From NCBI GenBank assembly GCA_037200885.1, contig JBBCIN010000001.1:2976001-3040000 (forward strand): a stretch of DNA of 64,000 bases, in the 5' to 3' direction. The translations under genes were made by a program, and so were the position numbers. Source of the stretch: PMG-095 sp037200885 (GTDB lineage: Bacteria; Myxococcota_A; Polyangia; Polyangiales; Polyangiaceae). Below the pieces are notes generated by a model that searched no databases, was not told where the DNA came from, and saw nothing but the letters and a program-made list of their open reading frames with translations. This document shows, one piece after another, positions 18,701 through 24,552 of the stretch (the first letter of the stretch is position 1; each line of letters begins with the position of its first letter).

Positions 18701-18851
18701 CGGCTGCCACGGCTCGGTCAGCGGCTACGAGACGGACATCTCACCGAACCCCGATATCCTCACCCAAGCCTCCCGCGTCGAAGCCAAAGACCACAGCCCC
18801 GCCGATCTCACGGCTCATCCGAGCTCCACGATCGGCCCCGTCGCTCCGTAG
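15726..18851 (+). CDS. Large HzsA-related haem lipoprotein
   Basis: ATG 15726 opens a lipoprotein signal (LLLALAAC), giving about 1041 residues. Candidate haem-attachment motifs are CSAGNCHG (CX4CH, near residue 210), CMMVNCHSG (CX4CH, near 325) and CAGCHG (CxxCH, near 990). An extra CxxxxxxxGCH occurs at the N-terminus (CATSPTKSGCH). The middle part has propeller-like strands (AVSWDGSKIAFSARTS, FAPDGRLVFASTRGN, FMRDGRLILVAEKR). The combination of a propeller and scattered c-type haem sites is the HzsA-related pattern of its partner at 12305. The two share FAPDGRL/SPGDRI-type blades and a C-terminal NGLCAGCHG-like end. It is the last gene of the three-gene set; a 318-bp gap with repeats follows. 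Confidence 0.82.
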   Translation: MRVCDMLRSLVGWSGLPVQGLALGLLLALAACNREDDSARTTYFDRKIGVTLIQSCATSPTKSGCHVAADDHGNALGNLNVTSYDSVSKRQDLFLRYGPYGLPALLLKAAKPFPVAITTWQSAEPTLVTTDIAHVGGRLLDLTSPAFTALDAWITNGHTINNAPPAERVLEQTPCSNSVGSDPEFDPSANPTAKDFNTFANSVNPVIGNRCSAGNCHGSAANSLYLTCGTTPEAVRWNYFALGDYVSVDTGTSEILRRALSPAVGGVYHEGGTIFQSTDDPEYQALVTWATEKGGPTDQVIPGQDDGLLLFANRVQPMLVKRGCMMVNCHSGSMFHDYRLRGGSGGHFGLPATRKNYDFTLEQLALESPDVNASRLVRKNLPAVAEYGGILHRGGPLFAEKHDCTDQELAAAIDPTASLDDQAPYCVIKAWFQKERTARFASPPALTGIVFVRREPAPLPDTPQSFEAFAPGAELVRVAASLDATNHVTVGAETSLSTLCGLSPASTDARRPAVSWDGSKIAFSARTSAASPFQVYVVDGGSCAPEPTINALPTTEDGEAFADNGELVHNFDPAFAPDGRLVFASTRGNTKNGAAFSYHGPQRTPADPSRLNSNLYVLESGKIRQLTFLLNQELSPAFMRDGRLILVAEKRAPGFYQLAGRRMNLDGGDYHPLFGQRDTIGFDQLTDVVELTDKNFAAILSDNGAVHGAGTLAIINRSVGVDQLSSTPADYVQHPDAMTWPNPAFFQHSVRVLDPAATGKLSGTQGAYRSPSLLPTQNLLASYAGNVVALDNFDGNFDIVEVDTSTGARIPLITDAKDDLWPVAIAPRYNLRLFKSRLDEPNGATQIFDDADRRDRSQITFLDAPLLSSLLFQNTRTGRIVPTSNFVLSLWEDLPPEANVNSFDAADPNSVFSDDYGKVYVRRGLLGSPTIYVDGSASVTIRGGMPLVLQTRVTLAADKAPTDHFQREEMQFYPGEVVRQGFRTPLFNGLCAGCHGSVSGYETDISPNPDILTQASRVEAKDHSPADLTAHPSSTIGPVAP

Positions 18852-19028
18852 CGTGCGCTAGGCCGTCGTTCGCAAATAGGGCTACGCGACGGCCAGCGAG
18901 AGCCGCGCCCGCTACCCAAAATAAAATCTCACAACAGCGCTCTCCACGTTTTGATTTGGTTAGCGGGCGCGTCGCCCGCCGCCCGTCGCGTAGCTCAGCT
19001 TGCGACTTCTCATCGGGCGCAACCGACC

Positions 19029-19136
19029 CCGCCACGACGCCACGACACAACCAACCACGCCGCGATGCCACGGCACACCGACCACGCCACGACGCCACGG
19101 CACAACCGACACGCCGCGACGCCACGGCATAACGAC
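19029..19136 (+). repeat. Four imperfect 27-28-bp tandem repeats upstream of intI
   Basis: Units begin at about 19029, 19056, 19083 and 19110 and follow the pattern CACGCC(A/G)CGA(C/T)GCCACGGCA. They have almost no spacer. They lie in the 318-bp gap (18852-19169) between the HzsA-related gene and the integrase; no gene was found in the rest of the gap. They could be a minisatellite or binding-site array in the region where the integrase promoter should lie. Confidence 0.7.
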
Positions 19137-19169
19137 GCAACTCACCGACGTCGTGTCCGATCCCTGGGG

Positions 19170-20144
19170 GTGCCGCTCGAACCACCCACCCCCGGACGCC
19201 CAGCGCGCCTGTTCGACCGAATGCGCGCGGAGCTCCGCGCACGCCACTACAGCCCGAGCACTCAGAAAACTTACATCGCCTGGGTTCGGCGGCTGATTCG
19301 GTTCCACAAGCGTCACCCACGCGCGCTGGGCGCCACCGAGCTCGAACAATTCCTCGACCACCTAATCGTGAACGGCGCCAGCGCGTCCACGCATCTACAA
19401 GTCATCTGCGCGGTGCGGTTCCTGTACATCTGCGTGCTCGGCACACCCGCTCCGTGGCTCGACTCGCTCGTGGGGCCTCGCAAGCTACGCCCGCTCCCCG
19501 TCGTGCTATCCAAAGAAGAAGTGCGCGCGGTTCTGAACCGAATGAAAGGCACGCCGAAACTCATGGCAGCCCTCTTATACGGCTCTGGTCTACGTCTGCT
19601 CGAATGCGCCCGACTACGCGTGAAAGACATCGACTTTAGCTCCGCGCAAATCTTGGTTCGCCTAGGCAAAGGCCGAAAAGATCGCCGAACCTTGCTCCCT
19701 GACAACATGCGTGTGCCGTTGGCCAACCACCTCACGCAAGTCAAAGCCCTGCACACCGCTGATCTTACGAACGGGGCCGGTAGCGTGGCGCTTCCCGGCG
19801 CTTTGGCACGAAAATACCCCACCGCGTCAAAGTCATGGCCGTGGCAGTGGGCCTTCCCCGCAACTCGCCAGTACCAAGACCCCGACACCCGAGAACTCCG
19901 CCGCCACCACCTCCACCAAACCGTGCTGCAGCGAGCCTTCCACGCCGCGGTCCAAGAAGCGCGAATCGACAAACCCGCCAGCTGCCACAGCCTCCGCCAC
20001 AGCTTCGCCACTCATCTGCTCGAGGCCGGCTACGATATCCGTACAATCCAAGAGCTCCTCGGTCACCACGATGTCTCCACCACCATGATCTACACCCACG
20101 TCCTCAACCGCGGCCCATTCGGCGTCCGCAGCCCCCTCGACTAG
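19170..20144 (+). CDS. intI: Integron integrase (tyrosine recombinase, IntI type)
   Basis: GTG 19170 is preferred: it gives the usual short IntI lead-in (RLFDRMRAELRARHYS) and 324 residues, near the normal 320-340. The open frame back to 18951 is only repeats; ATG 19221 is an alternative. The N-terminal SAM-like domain is STQKTYIAWVRRLIRFHKRH. The catalytic domain starts at LPVVLSKEEVRAVL. Catalytic residues are Arg in YGSGLRLLE, the Lys of LGKGRKDRRT, HSLRHSFATHLLE (HxxR), LLGHHDV and Tyr in TTMIYTHV. The IntI-specific insertion is present: LPGALARKYPTASKSWPWQW, FPATR and RRHHLHQTVLQRA. These features set it apart from XerC/D. It recombines attI with attC hairpins. It is read toward the cassette array, the inverted layout. 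Confidence 0.93.
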   Translation: MPLEPPTPGRPARLFDRMRAELRARHYSPSTQKTYIAWVRRLIRFHKRHPRALGATELEQFLDHLIVNGASASTHLQVICAVRFLYICVLGTPAPWLDSLVGPRKLRPLPVVLSKEEVRAVLNRMKGTPKLMAALLYGSGLRLLECARLRVKDIDFSSAQILVRLGKGRKDRRTLLPDNMRVPLANHLTQVKALHTADLTNGAGSVALPGALARKYPTASKSWPWQWAFPATRQYQDPDTRELRRHHLHQTVLQRAFHAAVQEARIDKPASCHSLRHSFATHLLEAGYDIRTIQELLGHHDVSTTMIYTHVLNRGPFGVRSPLD

Positions 20145-20261
20145 CCCTCCTTGTGCACAATATCCGCATATACCGACCAGCGCGATTATCCTCGAATCGC
20201 CGCGCGGCGCGTCATTTTCAGCCTTGTCCGCGGCTTAGGTTGCGGCGGCCTCGCGGCTCAA

Positions 20262-20274
20262 ATTAAAGTTGGGC
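20262..20274 (+). other. attI-like recombination site
   Basis: ATTAAAGTTGGGC lies 118-130 bp after the integrase stop and just before the first cassette. The last seven bases (20268-20274) are a perfect GTTRRRY core, and the AAAGTTGGGC ending resembles the end of the class 1 attI site. A cut after G20268 would make the first cassette 20269-21001. The flanking binding sites for the integrase could not be recognised. Confidence 0.55.
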
Positions 20275-20298
20275 GGGCAGAAGAGTCAGCGCGACCTT

Positions 20299-20586
20299 CT
20301 AGGCTGCAGTGCCGACGTTCTCGCGCACGATTCGAGGATGTCGAGCTGCGATGCGTAGCAAAGCAAGGCCCGGGCCATCCGGTGTTACTCGGTCCTGCTC
20401 CCAGTTGCGTAGGGTGTGCACACTAATCCCCAGCGCCTGGGCGAATTGTTCCTGCGTCAGGCAGACGAAGCGGCGCAACGCTGCCACGTCTCCCGCTTCG
20501 AGCTTGCCTGCGATGATTCGCTTTCTCTGGGTTCGCGTCAGCGCCCGATTCAGTTCCTCACGCGTGAGCTCTTCCCGATCCGTCAT
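20299..20586 (-). CDS. XRE-type HTH antitoxin of a BrnT-like toxin
   Basis: ATG 20586 overlaps the toxin stop by ATGA and gives 95 residues. An N-terminal segment rich in charged residues (MTDREELTREELNRALTRTQ) precedes a helix-turn-helix, LTQEQFAQALGISVHTLRNW, followed by EQDRVTPDGPGLALLRI. The HTH resembles HigA/NadS-type antitoxins, not the ribbon-helix-helix BrnA usually paired with BrnT. It would bind DNA and autoregulate the pair while neutralising the toxin. It lies in integron cassette 1, reversed relative to the array, so it needs its own promoter. Confidence 0.8.
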   Translation of the reverse strand: MTDREELTREELNRALTRTQRKRIIAGKLEAGDVAALRRFVCLTQEQFAQALGISVHTLRNWEQDRVTPDGPGLALLRIAARHPRIVRENVGTAA

Positions 20587-20879
20587 GCTAGGTTCTCCAA
20601 GTATTCGGCGTACATTTGCTCTTCGGTCTTCGTGGCCCACCACGCACTGATGATTCGGACGATGTCATCGGTCCGCTCTGTCCAAACGACCAAGACCAAC
20701 CCACGGTGGATCGGTCCAATCGACTTGAATCGATCCTCAGTCACACTGTGCTCGACATCGTACACTTCTAGAACCGGCGCTTCTGTGTTGAACAACTCGC
20801 AGGCCTCCTCGAAGCTTACGCCATGCAGCCGCGCGTTTCGGGCGGCCTTGTCCTTGTCCCATTCGAAGCGCACGCTCAA
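20583..20879 (-). CDS. brnT: BrnT-family toxin
   Basis: The 98-residue protein starts FEWDKDKAARNARLHGVSFEEA and contains FKSIGPIHRGLVLVVWTER and VRIISAWWATKTEE. This is the BrnT/DUF497 fold: a RelE-like ribonuclease with conserved ISAR/W region (here IISAWWATK). BrnT toxins cut RNA and stop growth until neutralised. The downstream antitoxin gene overlaps its stop by 4 bp in the same operon. The toxin's 5' side is 45 bp from attC1, so the promoter of this cassette must lie in or beside the attC region. Confidence 0.88.
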   Translation of the reverse strand: MSVRFEWDKDKAARNARLHGVSFEEACELFNTEAPVLEVYDVEHSVTEDRFKSIGPIHRGLVLVVWTERTDDIVRIISAWWATKTEEQMYAEYLENLA

Positions 20880-20924
20880 GTGTAAGCTAATAGCTTACCT
20901 CGTCAAGAACCACTGCGGCCTGCC

Positions 20925-21007
20925 GCCCAACAAGGCGTTGCAGCAGACGGGCTTGTCGGTCGCTGCGCTCCCTCTGGCGCCCGCAGCTGAACGCCGGTAC
21001 GTTGGGT
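20925..21007 (+). repeat. attC site 1 of the cassette array
   Basis: 83 bp from the outer box GCCCAAC (20925-20931) to the core GTTGGGT (21001-21007). Inside, the imperfect inverted arms GGCGTTGCAGC and GCTGAACGCC pair with one extra base, as integrase requires in the folded strand. It ends cassette 1 (20269-21001). It is nearly identical to attC4 at 22954. Confidence 0.85.
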
Positions 21008-21043
21008 GGACCGGGCGCATTCGGCTTGGAGCTCGCGGCAATC

Positions 21044-21544
21044 ATGATTCGTTTGGCTGTCCTGTCCGATGTCGACGATATCGCAAGGCTGCACGTCAAG
21101 ACCTGGCAATCCGCCTATCGCGGCCACATGCCAGATGCCTATCTGGACGGACTCGACTCGTCCAAGCGCGCGACCATGTGGTCCAAGGCCGTCGCTGAAC
21201 CCGCTACGGTCGTGCTTGTTGCTACCGTCGCCGAGATACTGGTGGGCTTCTGCTCATTGCTGCCGTCGCGCGACGCCGACACAAGTCCCTCCGTTGGAGA
21301 GGTTACCGCGATCTACGTCGACCCCAATTTTTGGCGTTCAGGGCTCGGGACCTCTCTCATCCAGGCAGCCTTCGACTCGGCGCGGCAGCGAAGCCTTTCC
21401 GAGGTGACTCTTTGGGTCCTGACCGCCAACATTTCCGCACGCGCGTTCTACGAGGCTCGCGGTTTCAAGACCGATGGCCAGACGAAGACCGAGCAACGAC
21501 CGGGCTTCTCTATCCACGAGACCCGGTACAGACGACCGCTGTAG
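21044..21544 (+). CDS. GNAT family N-acetyltransferase (cassette 2)
   Basis: ATG 21044 gives 166 residues of a single GNAT domain. The N-terminal strand and helix are IRLAVLSDVDDIARLHVKTW. The acetyl-CoA-binding region is AIYVDPNFWRSGLGTSLIQA, with a variant of the RxxGxG/A loop (RSGLGT). The C-terminal strand WVLTANISARAFYEARGFK is typical of this family. Many relatives acetylate small molecules or protein N-termini; the substrate cannot be deduced. It is the only gene of cassette 2 (21002-21655), in array orientation, with its start 43 bp from the recombination point and its stop 30 bp before attC2. Confidence 0.88.
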   Translation: MIRLAVLSDVDDIARLHVKTWQSAYRGHMPDAYLDGLDSSKRATMWSKAVAEPATVVLVATVAEILVGFCSLLPSRDADTSPSVGEVTAIYVDPNFWRSGLGTSLIQAAFDSARQRSLSEVTLWVLTANISARAFYEARGFKTDGQTKTEQRPGFSIHETRYRRPL

Positions 21545-21573
21545 CGTTCGTGCACCACGCGCGGGACGAGGCG

Positions 21574-21661
21574 GTCCAACAAGGTGTTGCAGCTGTCAAT
21601 CGCCGTCGGTCGCGCGGCGCGCTCCCTCTGGCGCTTGCAGCTGAACACCGGTAGGTTGTGC
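21574..21661 (+). repeat. attC site 2 of the cassette array
   Basis: 88 bp from GTCCAAC (21574-21580) to the core GTTGTGC (21655-21661; one base off GTTRRRY). The inner arms GGTGTTGCAGCTG and CAGCTGAACACC are complementary apart from one extra base. It marks the end of cassette 2 and shares the GCTCCCTCTGGCG centre with attC1 and attC4. Confidence 0.75.
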
Positions 21662-21735
21662 AGACCGTGCGGCTCCCCGCCAGGTGCCGCTCCTCGCAAC
21701 GCACGGCGTTCCCCGAGTCTGCTACACTGAGGCCC

Positions 21736-21960
21736 ATGACCGATGCCGGCCGATTGCTCGAAGCCGCCCTGCAGCTCGCGCCGCGCGAGCGTGCCGAACT
21801 CGTGGAAGCCCTGACGGCAAGCCTCGACGGCTCCGACCTTGGCGAGGCATGGGAAAGCGAGATTCGGCAACGCATCGCCGATGTGGACGCAGGTCGCGTA
21901 GAGCCCGTGCCAGGGGAACAGGTTTTCTCGCGCATCGAGCAACGCCTGCGTGCCCGCTAG
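21736..21960 (+). CDS. Addiction-module antitoxin (cassette 3)
   Basis: ATG 21736 gives 74 residues: MTDAGRLLEAALQLAPRERA, then ELVEALTASLDG and EIRQRIADVDAG. This is the pattern of the short 'addiction module component' proteins (TIGR02574 type), which have an N-terminal helical DNA-binding part and an unstructured C-terminal toxin-binding part. The stop at 21960 overlaps the ParE/RelE gene start by 11 bp, giving translational coupling. Confidence 0.8.
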   Translation: MTDAGRLLEAALQLAPRERAELVEALTASLDGSDLGEAWESEIRQRIADVDAGRVEPVPGEQVFSRIEQRLRAR

Positions 21961-22246
21961 CACATTCCGATTCATTCCGGCTGCCGAGCGCGAGCTCGAC
22001 GAAGCAGCGCACTGGTACGAGGAACGTCGCGAGGGGCTTGGTCTGGAATTTCTGACCGTCGTTCGCGAGAAAGTATTCGCCTTGATGGACGCACCGGGTC
22101 GCTGGCGGATGGTCAATGGCACTAGGCGCGCCCTCCTCGACGGCTTCCCATATGCTCTCGTCTACCGCGAGGTTTCCGATGATGAGATCGAAATCGTCGC
22201 GGTCGCCCACCTGCGTCGTAGACCGAAGTATTGGGCAAATCGATAG
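21950..22246 (+). CDS. ParE/RelE-type toxin (cassette 3)
   Basis: GTG 21950 gives 98 residues. RFIPAAERELDEAAHWYEER, LGLEFLTVVREKV, ALLDGFPYALVYREV and EIEIVAVAHLRRRPKYW are the characteristic blocks of the ParE branch of the RelE/ParE superfamily: the PxA helix start, the FPYxLVY strand and the VxHxxRxPxYW end. Family members inhibit gyrase or cleave mRNA; which applies here is not clear. It is the second gene of an operon with the antitoxin ahead. The stop is 6 bp before attC3, so the cassette has little spare sequence. Confidence 0.88.
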   Translation: MPASTFRFIPAAERELDEAAHWYEERREGLGLEFLTVVREKVFALMDAPGRWRMVNGTRRALLDGFPYALVYREVSDDEIEIVAVAHLRRRPKYWANR

Positions 22247-22252
22247 TTGGCT

Positions 22253-22326
22253 GCCCAACAACGGCTTGAAGCAGACGCGGATCTCGCTTCGCTCGACCCG
22301 CGCTGCTTAAGCCTGGTACGTTGGGC
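22253..22326 (+). repeat. attC site 3 of the cassette array
   Basis: 74 bp from GCCCAAC (22253-22259) to the perfect core GTTGGGC (22320-22326). The arms GGCTTGAAGCAG and CTGCTTAAGCC pair with one extra base. Sequence differs from attC1 and attC4 in the centre, as expected of independent cassettes. Confidence 0.85.
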
Positions 22327-22380
22327 AGACCAGAGCGTGAGTCCTTGCTGACGCACGCAACTTCGCAGTACTGACATTTC

Positions 22381-22947
22381 GTGGACCTTCCGAATGCGGA
22401 CCGCGCCGTCGTCGAGGACGCCAAGGTCCGCGACTACCTGCTTTCGCCGACGCATCCGGTTGGGCGTTTCAAGTCCGTCTTCTTCGCCGCGCTAGGCTTC
22501 TCCGCTGACCAGTGGAGGCTGCTCCACGACGCGTTACTTCGCCTGGCGCGAACGGGCGACGCCGAACCTGGCCAGCCCAGCCCCTTCGGACTCAAGTTCG
22601 AAATCCGTGCTATTCTCCGAGGGCCTTCGGGTCGCCAGGCTGACGTCGTGACGGTTCTGGATGGTCTCCAACGGCCAAGATTTTCCTCATTTCATTACGG
22701 CGCACCCCGGCTGGTCATGTTCAACCTGCTCGACACAGTAGTTCTGGATCGGGACCTTCCCGAGCATGGCTTGCGTCGTGGGGATCTGGGCGCAGTTGTC
22801 GACATTCACGCGCCCGATGGTCTTGAGGTCGAGTTTGTTCTCGCGTCTGGCAAGACCCAAGCCCTCGTCAGCCTCCGCTCTACCGATGTTCGGGCAGTCG
22901 GAGACGGCGACATCATCGCTGTTCGTGATCTGAAACGCATAGCCTGA
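22381..22947 (+). CDS. DUF6883-like plus DUF4926-like protein (cassette 4)
   Basis: GTG 22381 gives 188 residues. The first half (LPNADRAVVEDAKVRDYLLS, HPVGRFKSVFFAALGF) resembles DUF6883 proteins. The second half (MFNLLDTVVLDRDLPEHGLR, GDLGAVVDIHAPDGLEVEFV) resembles DUF4926, a small SH3-like family. DUF6883 and DUF4926 genes are often neighbours. Here they are in one open frame, with an internal ATG at 22717 (MFNLLDTV) that could start a separate second product. Both families often lie near contact-dependent or toxin systems, and an immunity-like role is possible but not shown. It is the sole gene of cassette 4 (22321-23030). Confidence 0.7.
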   Translation: MDLPNADRAVVEDAKVRDYLLSPTHPVGRFKSVFFAALGFSADQWRLLHDALLRLARTGDAEPGQPSPFGLKFEIRAILRGPSGRQADVVTVLDGLQRPRFSSFHYGAPRLVMFNLLDTVVLDRDLPEHGLRRGDLGAVVDIHAPDGLEVEFVLASGKTQALVSLRSTDVRAVGDGDIIAVRDLKRIA

Positions 22948-22953
22948 GAGGAT

Positions 22954-23036
22954 GCCCAACAAGGCGTTGCAGCAGACGGGCTTGTCGGTCGCTCCGCTCC
23001 CTCTGGCGCCCGCAGCTGAACGCCGGTACGTTGAGC
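22954..23036 (+). repeat. attC site 4 of the cassette array
   Basis: 83 bp from GCCCAAC (22954-22960) to the perfect core GTTGAGC (23030-23036). It matches attC1 over nearly its whole length, differing mainly in one central base (CTCC for CTGC) and in the core. It ends cassette 4. Confidence 0.85.
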
Positions 23037-23163
23037 GGACGCGACTCGCCGGGCCTGCGAGGCCGCTCATTCAGCCTGGAAGCACGAAACGACACCGATC
23101 CGCGACGGACTAGGCTGCCCGTGGCTCCGCGCGATGCTCGGTGGCATACTCCGTTGGGTTCCC

Positions 23164-23370
23164 ATGACGCTCACGATCGAATTCGAACAAGAAGCCGACG
23201 ACCGCTGGGTCGCCGAAGTGCCGGAGCTTCCCGGTGTTCTGGTTTATCGAGAGACTCAGGACAAGGCCGCTCAGCTCGCGCGAGCGCTAGCGTTTCGCGT
23301 ACTGGCCGATCAGATCGAAGCTGGCGACGTTGACGCGACAACTATCGCCACTGTGTCGTTTGCTGCCTGA
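23164..23370 (+). CDS. hicB: HicB-like antitoxin (cassette 5)
   Basis: ATG 23164 gives 68 residues starting MTLTIEFEQEADDRWVAEVP, then ELPGVLVYRETQDKAAQLA. This is the HicB N-terminal partial RNase-H-like fold (ELPGVxxYGxTxxEA). It lacks a separate C-terminal DNA-binding domain, so it is a short HicB. It precedes the HicA gene by 2 bp. An upstream ATG at 23134 would add ten residues, but the start at 23164 matches the family. Confidence 0.82.
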   Translation: MTLTIEFEQEADDRWVAEVPELPGVLVYRETQDKAAQLARALAFRVLADQIEAGDVDATTIATVSFAA

Positions 23371-23372
23371 GA

Positions 23373-23573
23373 TTGCCCGTGCCGGACTGGCCTTCTTCTA
23401 AAGCAAGCGCCGTTCTCGCCGCGCTACTGCGCCTAGGGTGGCATGTCGCCCGCCAGACAGGTTCGCATAAGGTTCTTGTCCGACAGGGATTCCCGAACTT
23501 CGTCTTCGCGTTTCACGATCGTGATGAGATCGGACCTAGGATCTTGCGCGAATTGCGAGGCACACCGGTCTGA
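23373..23573 (+). CDS. hicA: HicA-family mRNA interferase toxin (cassette 5)
   Basis: The short product, 66 residues from TTG 23373 (or 64 from GTG 23379), has the small dsRBD-like HicA fold: KASAVLAALLRLGWHVARQT, then GSHKVLV with the key GSH of the catalytic histidine, and a DEIGPRILREL helix. HicA cleaves mRNA in the absence of HicB. The order HicB-HicA is the reverse of the classical HicAB order but is also known. Cassette 5 (23031-23663) ends at attC5, 24 bp past the stop. Confidence 0.82.
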   Translation: MPVPDWPSSKASAVLAALLRLGWHVARQTGSHKVLVRQGFPNFVFAFHDRDEIGPRILRELRGTPV

Positions 23574-23596
23574 AGCCCTCCGATCTATAAGGCGCC

Positions 23597-23669
23597 GCCC
23601 AACTCGGGCTTGCAGCCGACGAAACCTCGCTGGCGCCCGGCTTCGCCGCTGAAGCCTGCTACGTTATGC
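23597..23669 (+). repeat. attC site 5 of the cassette array
   Basis: 73 bp from GCCCAAC (23597-23603) to the core GTTATGC (23663-23669; one base off GTTRRRY). The arms GGGCTTGCAGCC and GGCTTCGCCGCTGAAGCC are only partly complementary. It is the last site in the array with both ends recognisable. Confidence 0.7.
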
Positions 23670-23682
23670 GGACTGGCCTTCG

Positions 23683-23986
23683 CTACTTCTTGCTTGCTGA
23701 GGCCGCGGTCCAATCTTCGAGGGCGAGCCCCTTGAAGCGCGCAAAGTCCTTCACGTTGGCGGTCACCAAGATTAGATCGTGAACATAAGCTATCGCGGCC
23801 ATTTGGCCGTCCACGTATGGTCCGGGACGACCAACTCGTTCTTGCCTCGCTCAGCTCGTTCCACACCACTGACGCCGTCGTGCACTGAATTCCTCGTTGC
23901 CCGAGTCGTTGAAGAACCGCGCGGGTTGGCTTCGGCGCTATCGCTGCGGATAAAGCGCTCGTATCGAGCAAATACCTGATCGTCAA
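23683..23986 (-). pseudogene. VapC-type PIN-domain toxin, internally deleted
   Basis: The N-terminus (from TTG 23986) is IRYLLDTSALSAAIAPK, the first Asp of the PIN metal site, then TTASVVWNEL. The C-terminal half reads in another frame: PYVDGQMAAIAYVHDLILVT, then KDFARFKGLALEDW, with the last acidic residues, and stops at 23683. The two halves do not share a frame and about 40-60 residues of the middle are missing, including one acidic residue. The gene is therefore dead. A short open frame just upstream ending in RYFRSLRDRGAGRKVVI could be the tail of its lost antitoxin. It lies beyond attC5, reversed relative to the array. Confidence 0.75.
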
Positions 23987-24084
23987 ATCACTACCTTGCG
24001 TCCTGCCCCGCGGTCACGAAGCGATCGGAAGTAGCGAGGCCCGGGCATTTGCACGCCGCTCGAACTCTTGGAGGATGATAACCC

Positions 24085-24267
24085 ATGAACCGCGACCCAA
24101 TCATCGACGAGGTTCGCGCGATCCGCGAAAACATCGCTCGAGAACACGACTACGATATCGCGGCCATTTTTCAAATGCTCGTCCAAGCTGAACGGGAATC
24201 GCAGCGCGAGCGTGCCTCGCCTGTTCCGCCGAAAGTCGACCCTGTAACGGCGGCAGCCCAACTCTGA
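24085..24267 (+). CDS. Small orphan protein near the decayed array end
   Basis: ATG 24085, preceded by GGAGGATG at 24070-24077, gives 60 residues: MNRDPIIDEVRAIRENIARE, then HDYDIAAIFQMLVQAERESQ and a Pro-rich end. Short proteins with the pattern DPIxEEVRxIRE...FDYDLDAI are common near toxin-antitoxin and phage genes; their role is unknown. GCCCAAC at 24256-24262 lies inside its last codons and may be the outer box of a broken attC, but no GTTRRRY partner follows nearby. The flanking 24268-24552 contains no further convincing gene. Confidence 0.6.
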   Translation: MNRDPIIDEVRAIRENIAREHDYDIAAIFQMLVQAERESQRERASPVPPKVDPVTAAAQL

Positions 24268-24552
24268 CAATCGCCGGCGGTCGCCCGAGCGGGTTCAGCT
24301 CACTTTCTGATCATTTGTTGCTCCGTGCTTTATCTGAAGTTCCGGAAGTGAACGAGTCAGCGGGCGAGGTGGGCGGTTTTTCGACGGTTGATCATGCTGA
24401 TATTCGAGGATCGGCTTTCGCCGCCTTCATGGTCACGATTCGTCGGGAGCTGCCTCGTACTGGGCTCGCGGGTCGGGACCGCACAACTTAACCGAGGTTT
24501 CTCCGTTGATACGTTCGGCGCACGGGAGGTTCGGATGTCGCGCATGCCTTGT

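Noticed and set aside
19029..19136. Repeat cluster considered as CRISPR
   Set aside because: Units follow each other without unique spacers, and no cas genes are near.
18951..19169. Longer N-terminus for the integrase from ATG 18951
   Set aside because: It would translate the tandem repeats into a His/Thr/Arg-rich tail unlike any integrase.
24486..24492. ACTTAAC as a further attC outer box
   Set aside because: No complementary arm or GTTRRRY core within 130 bp; matches by chance are expected.
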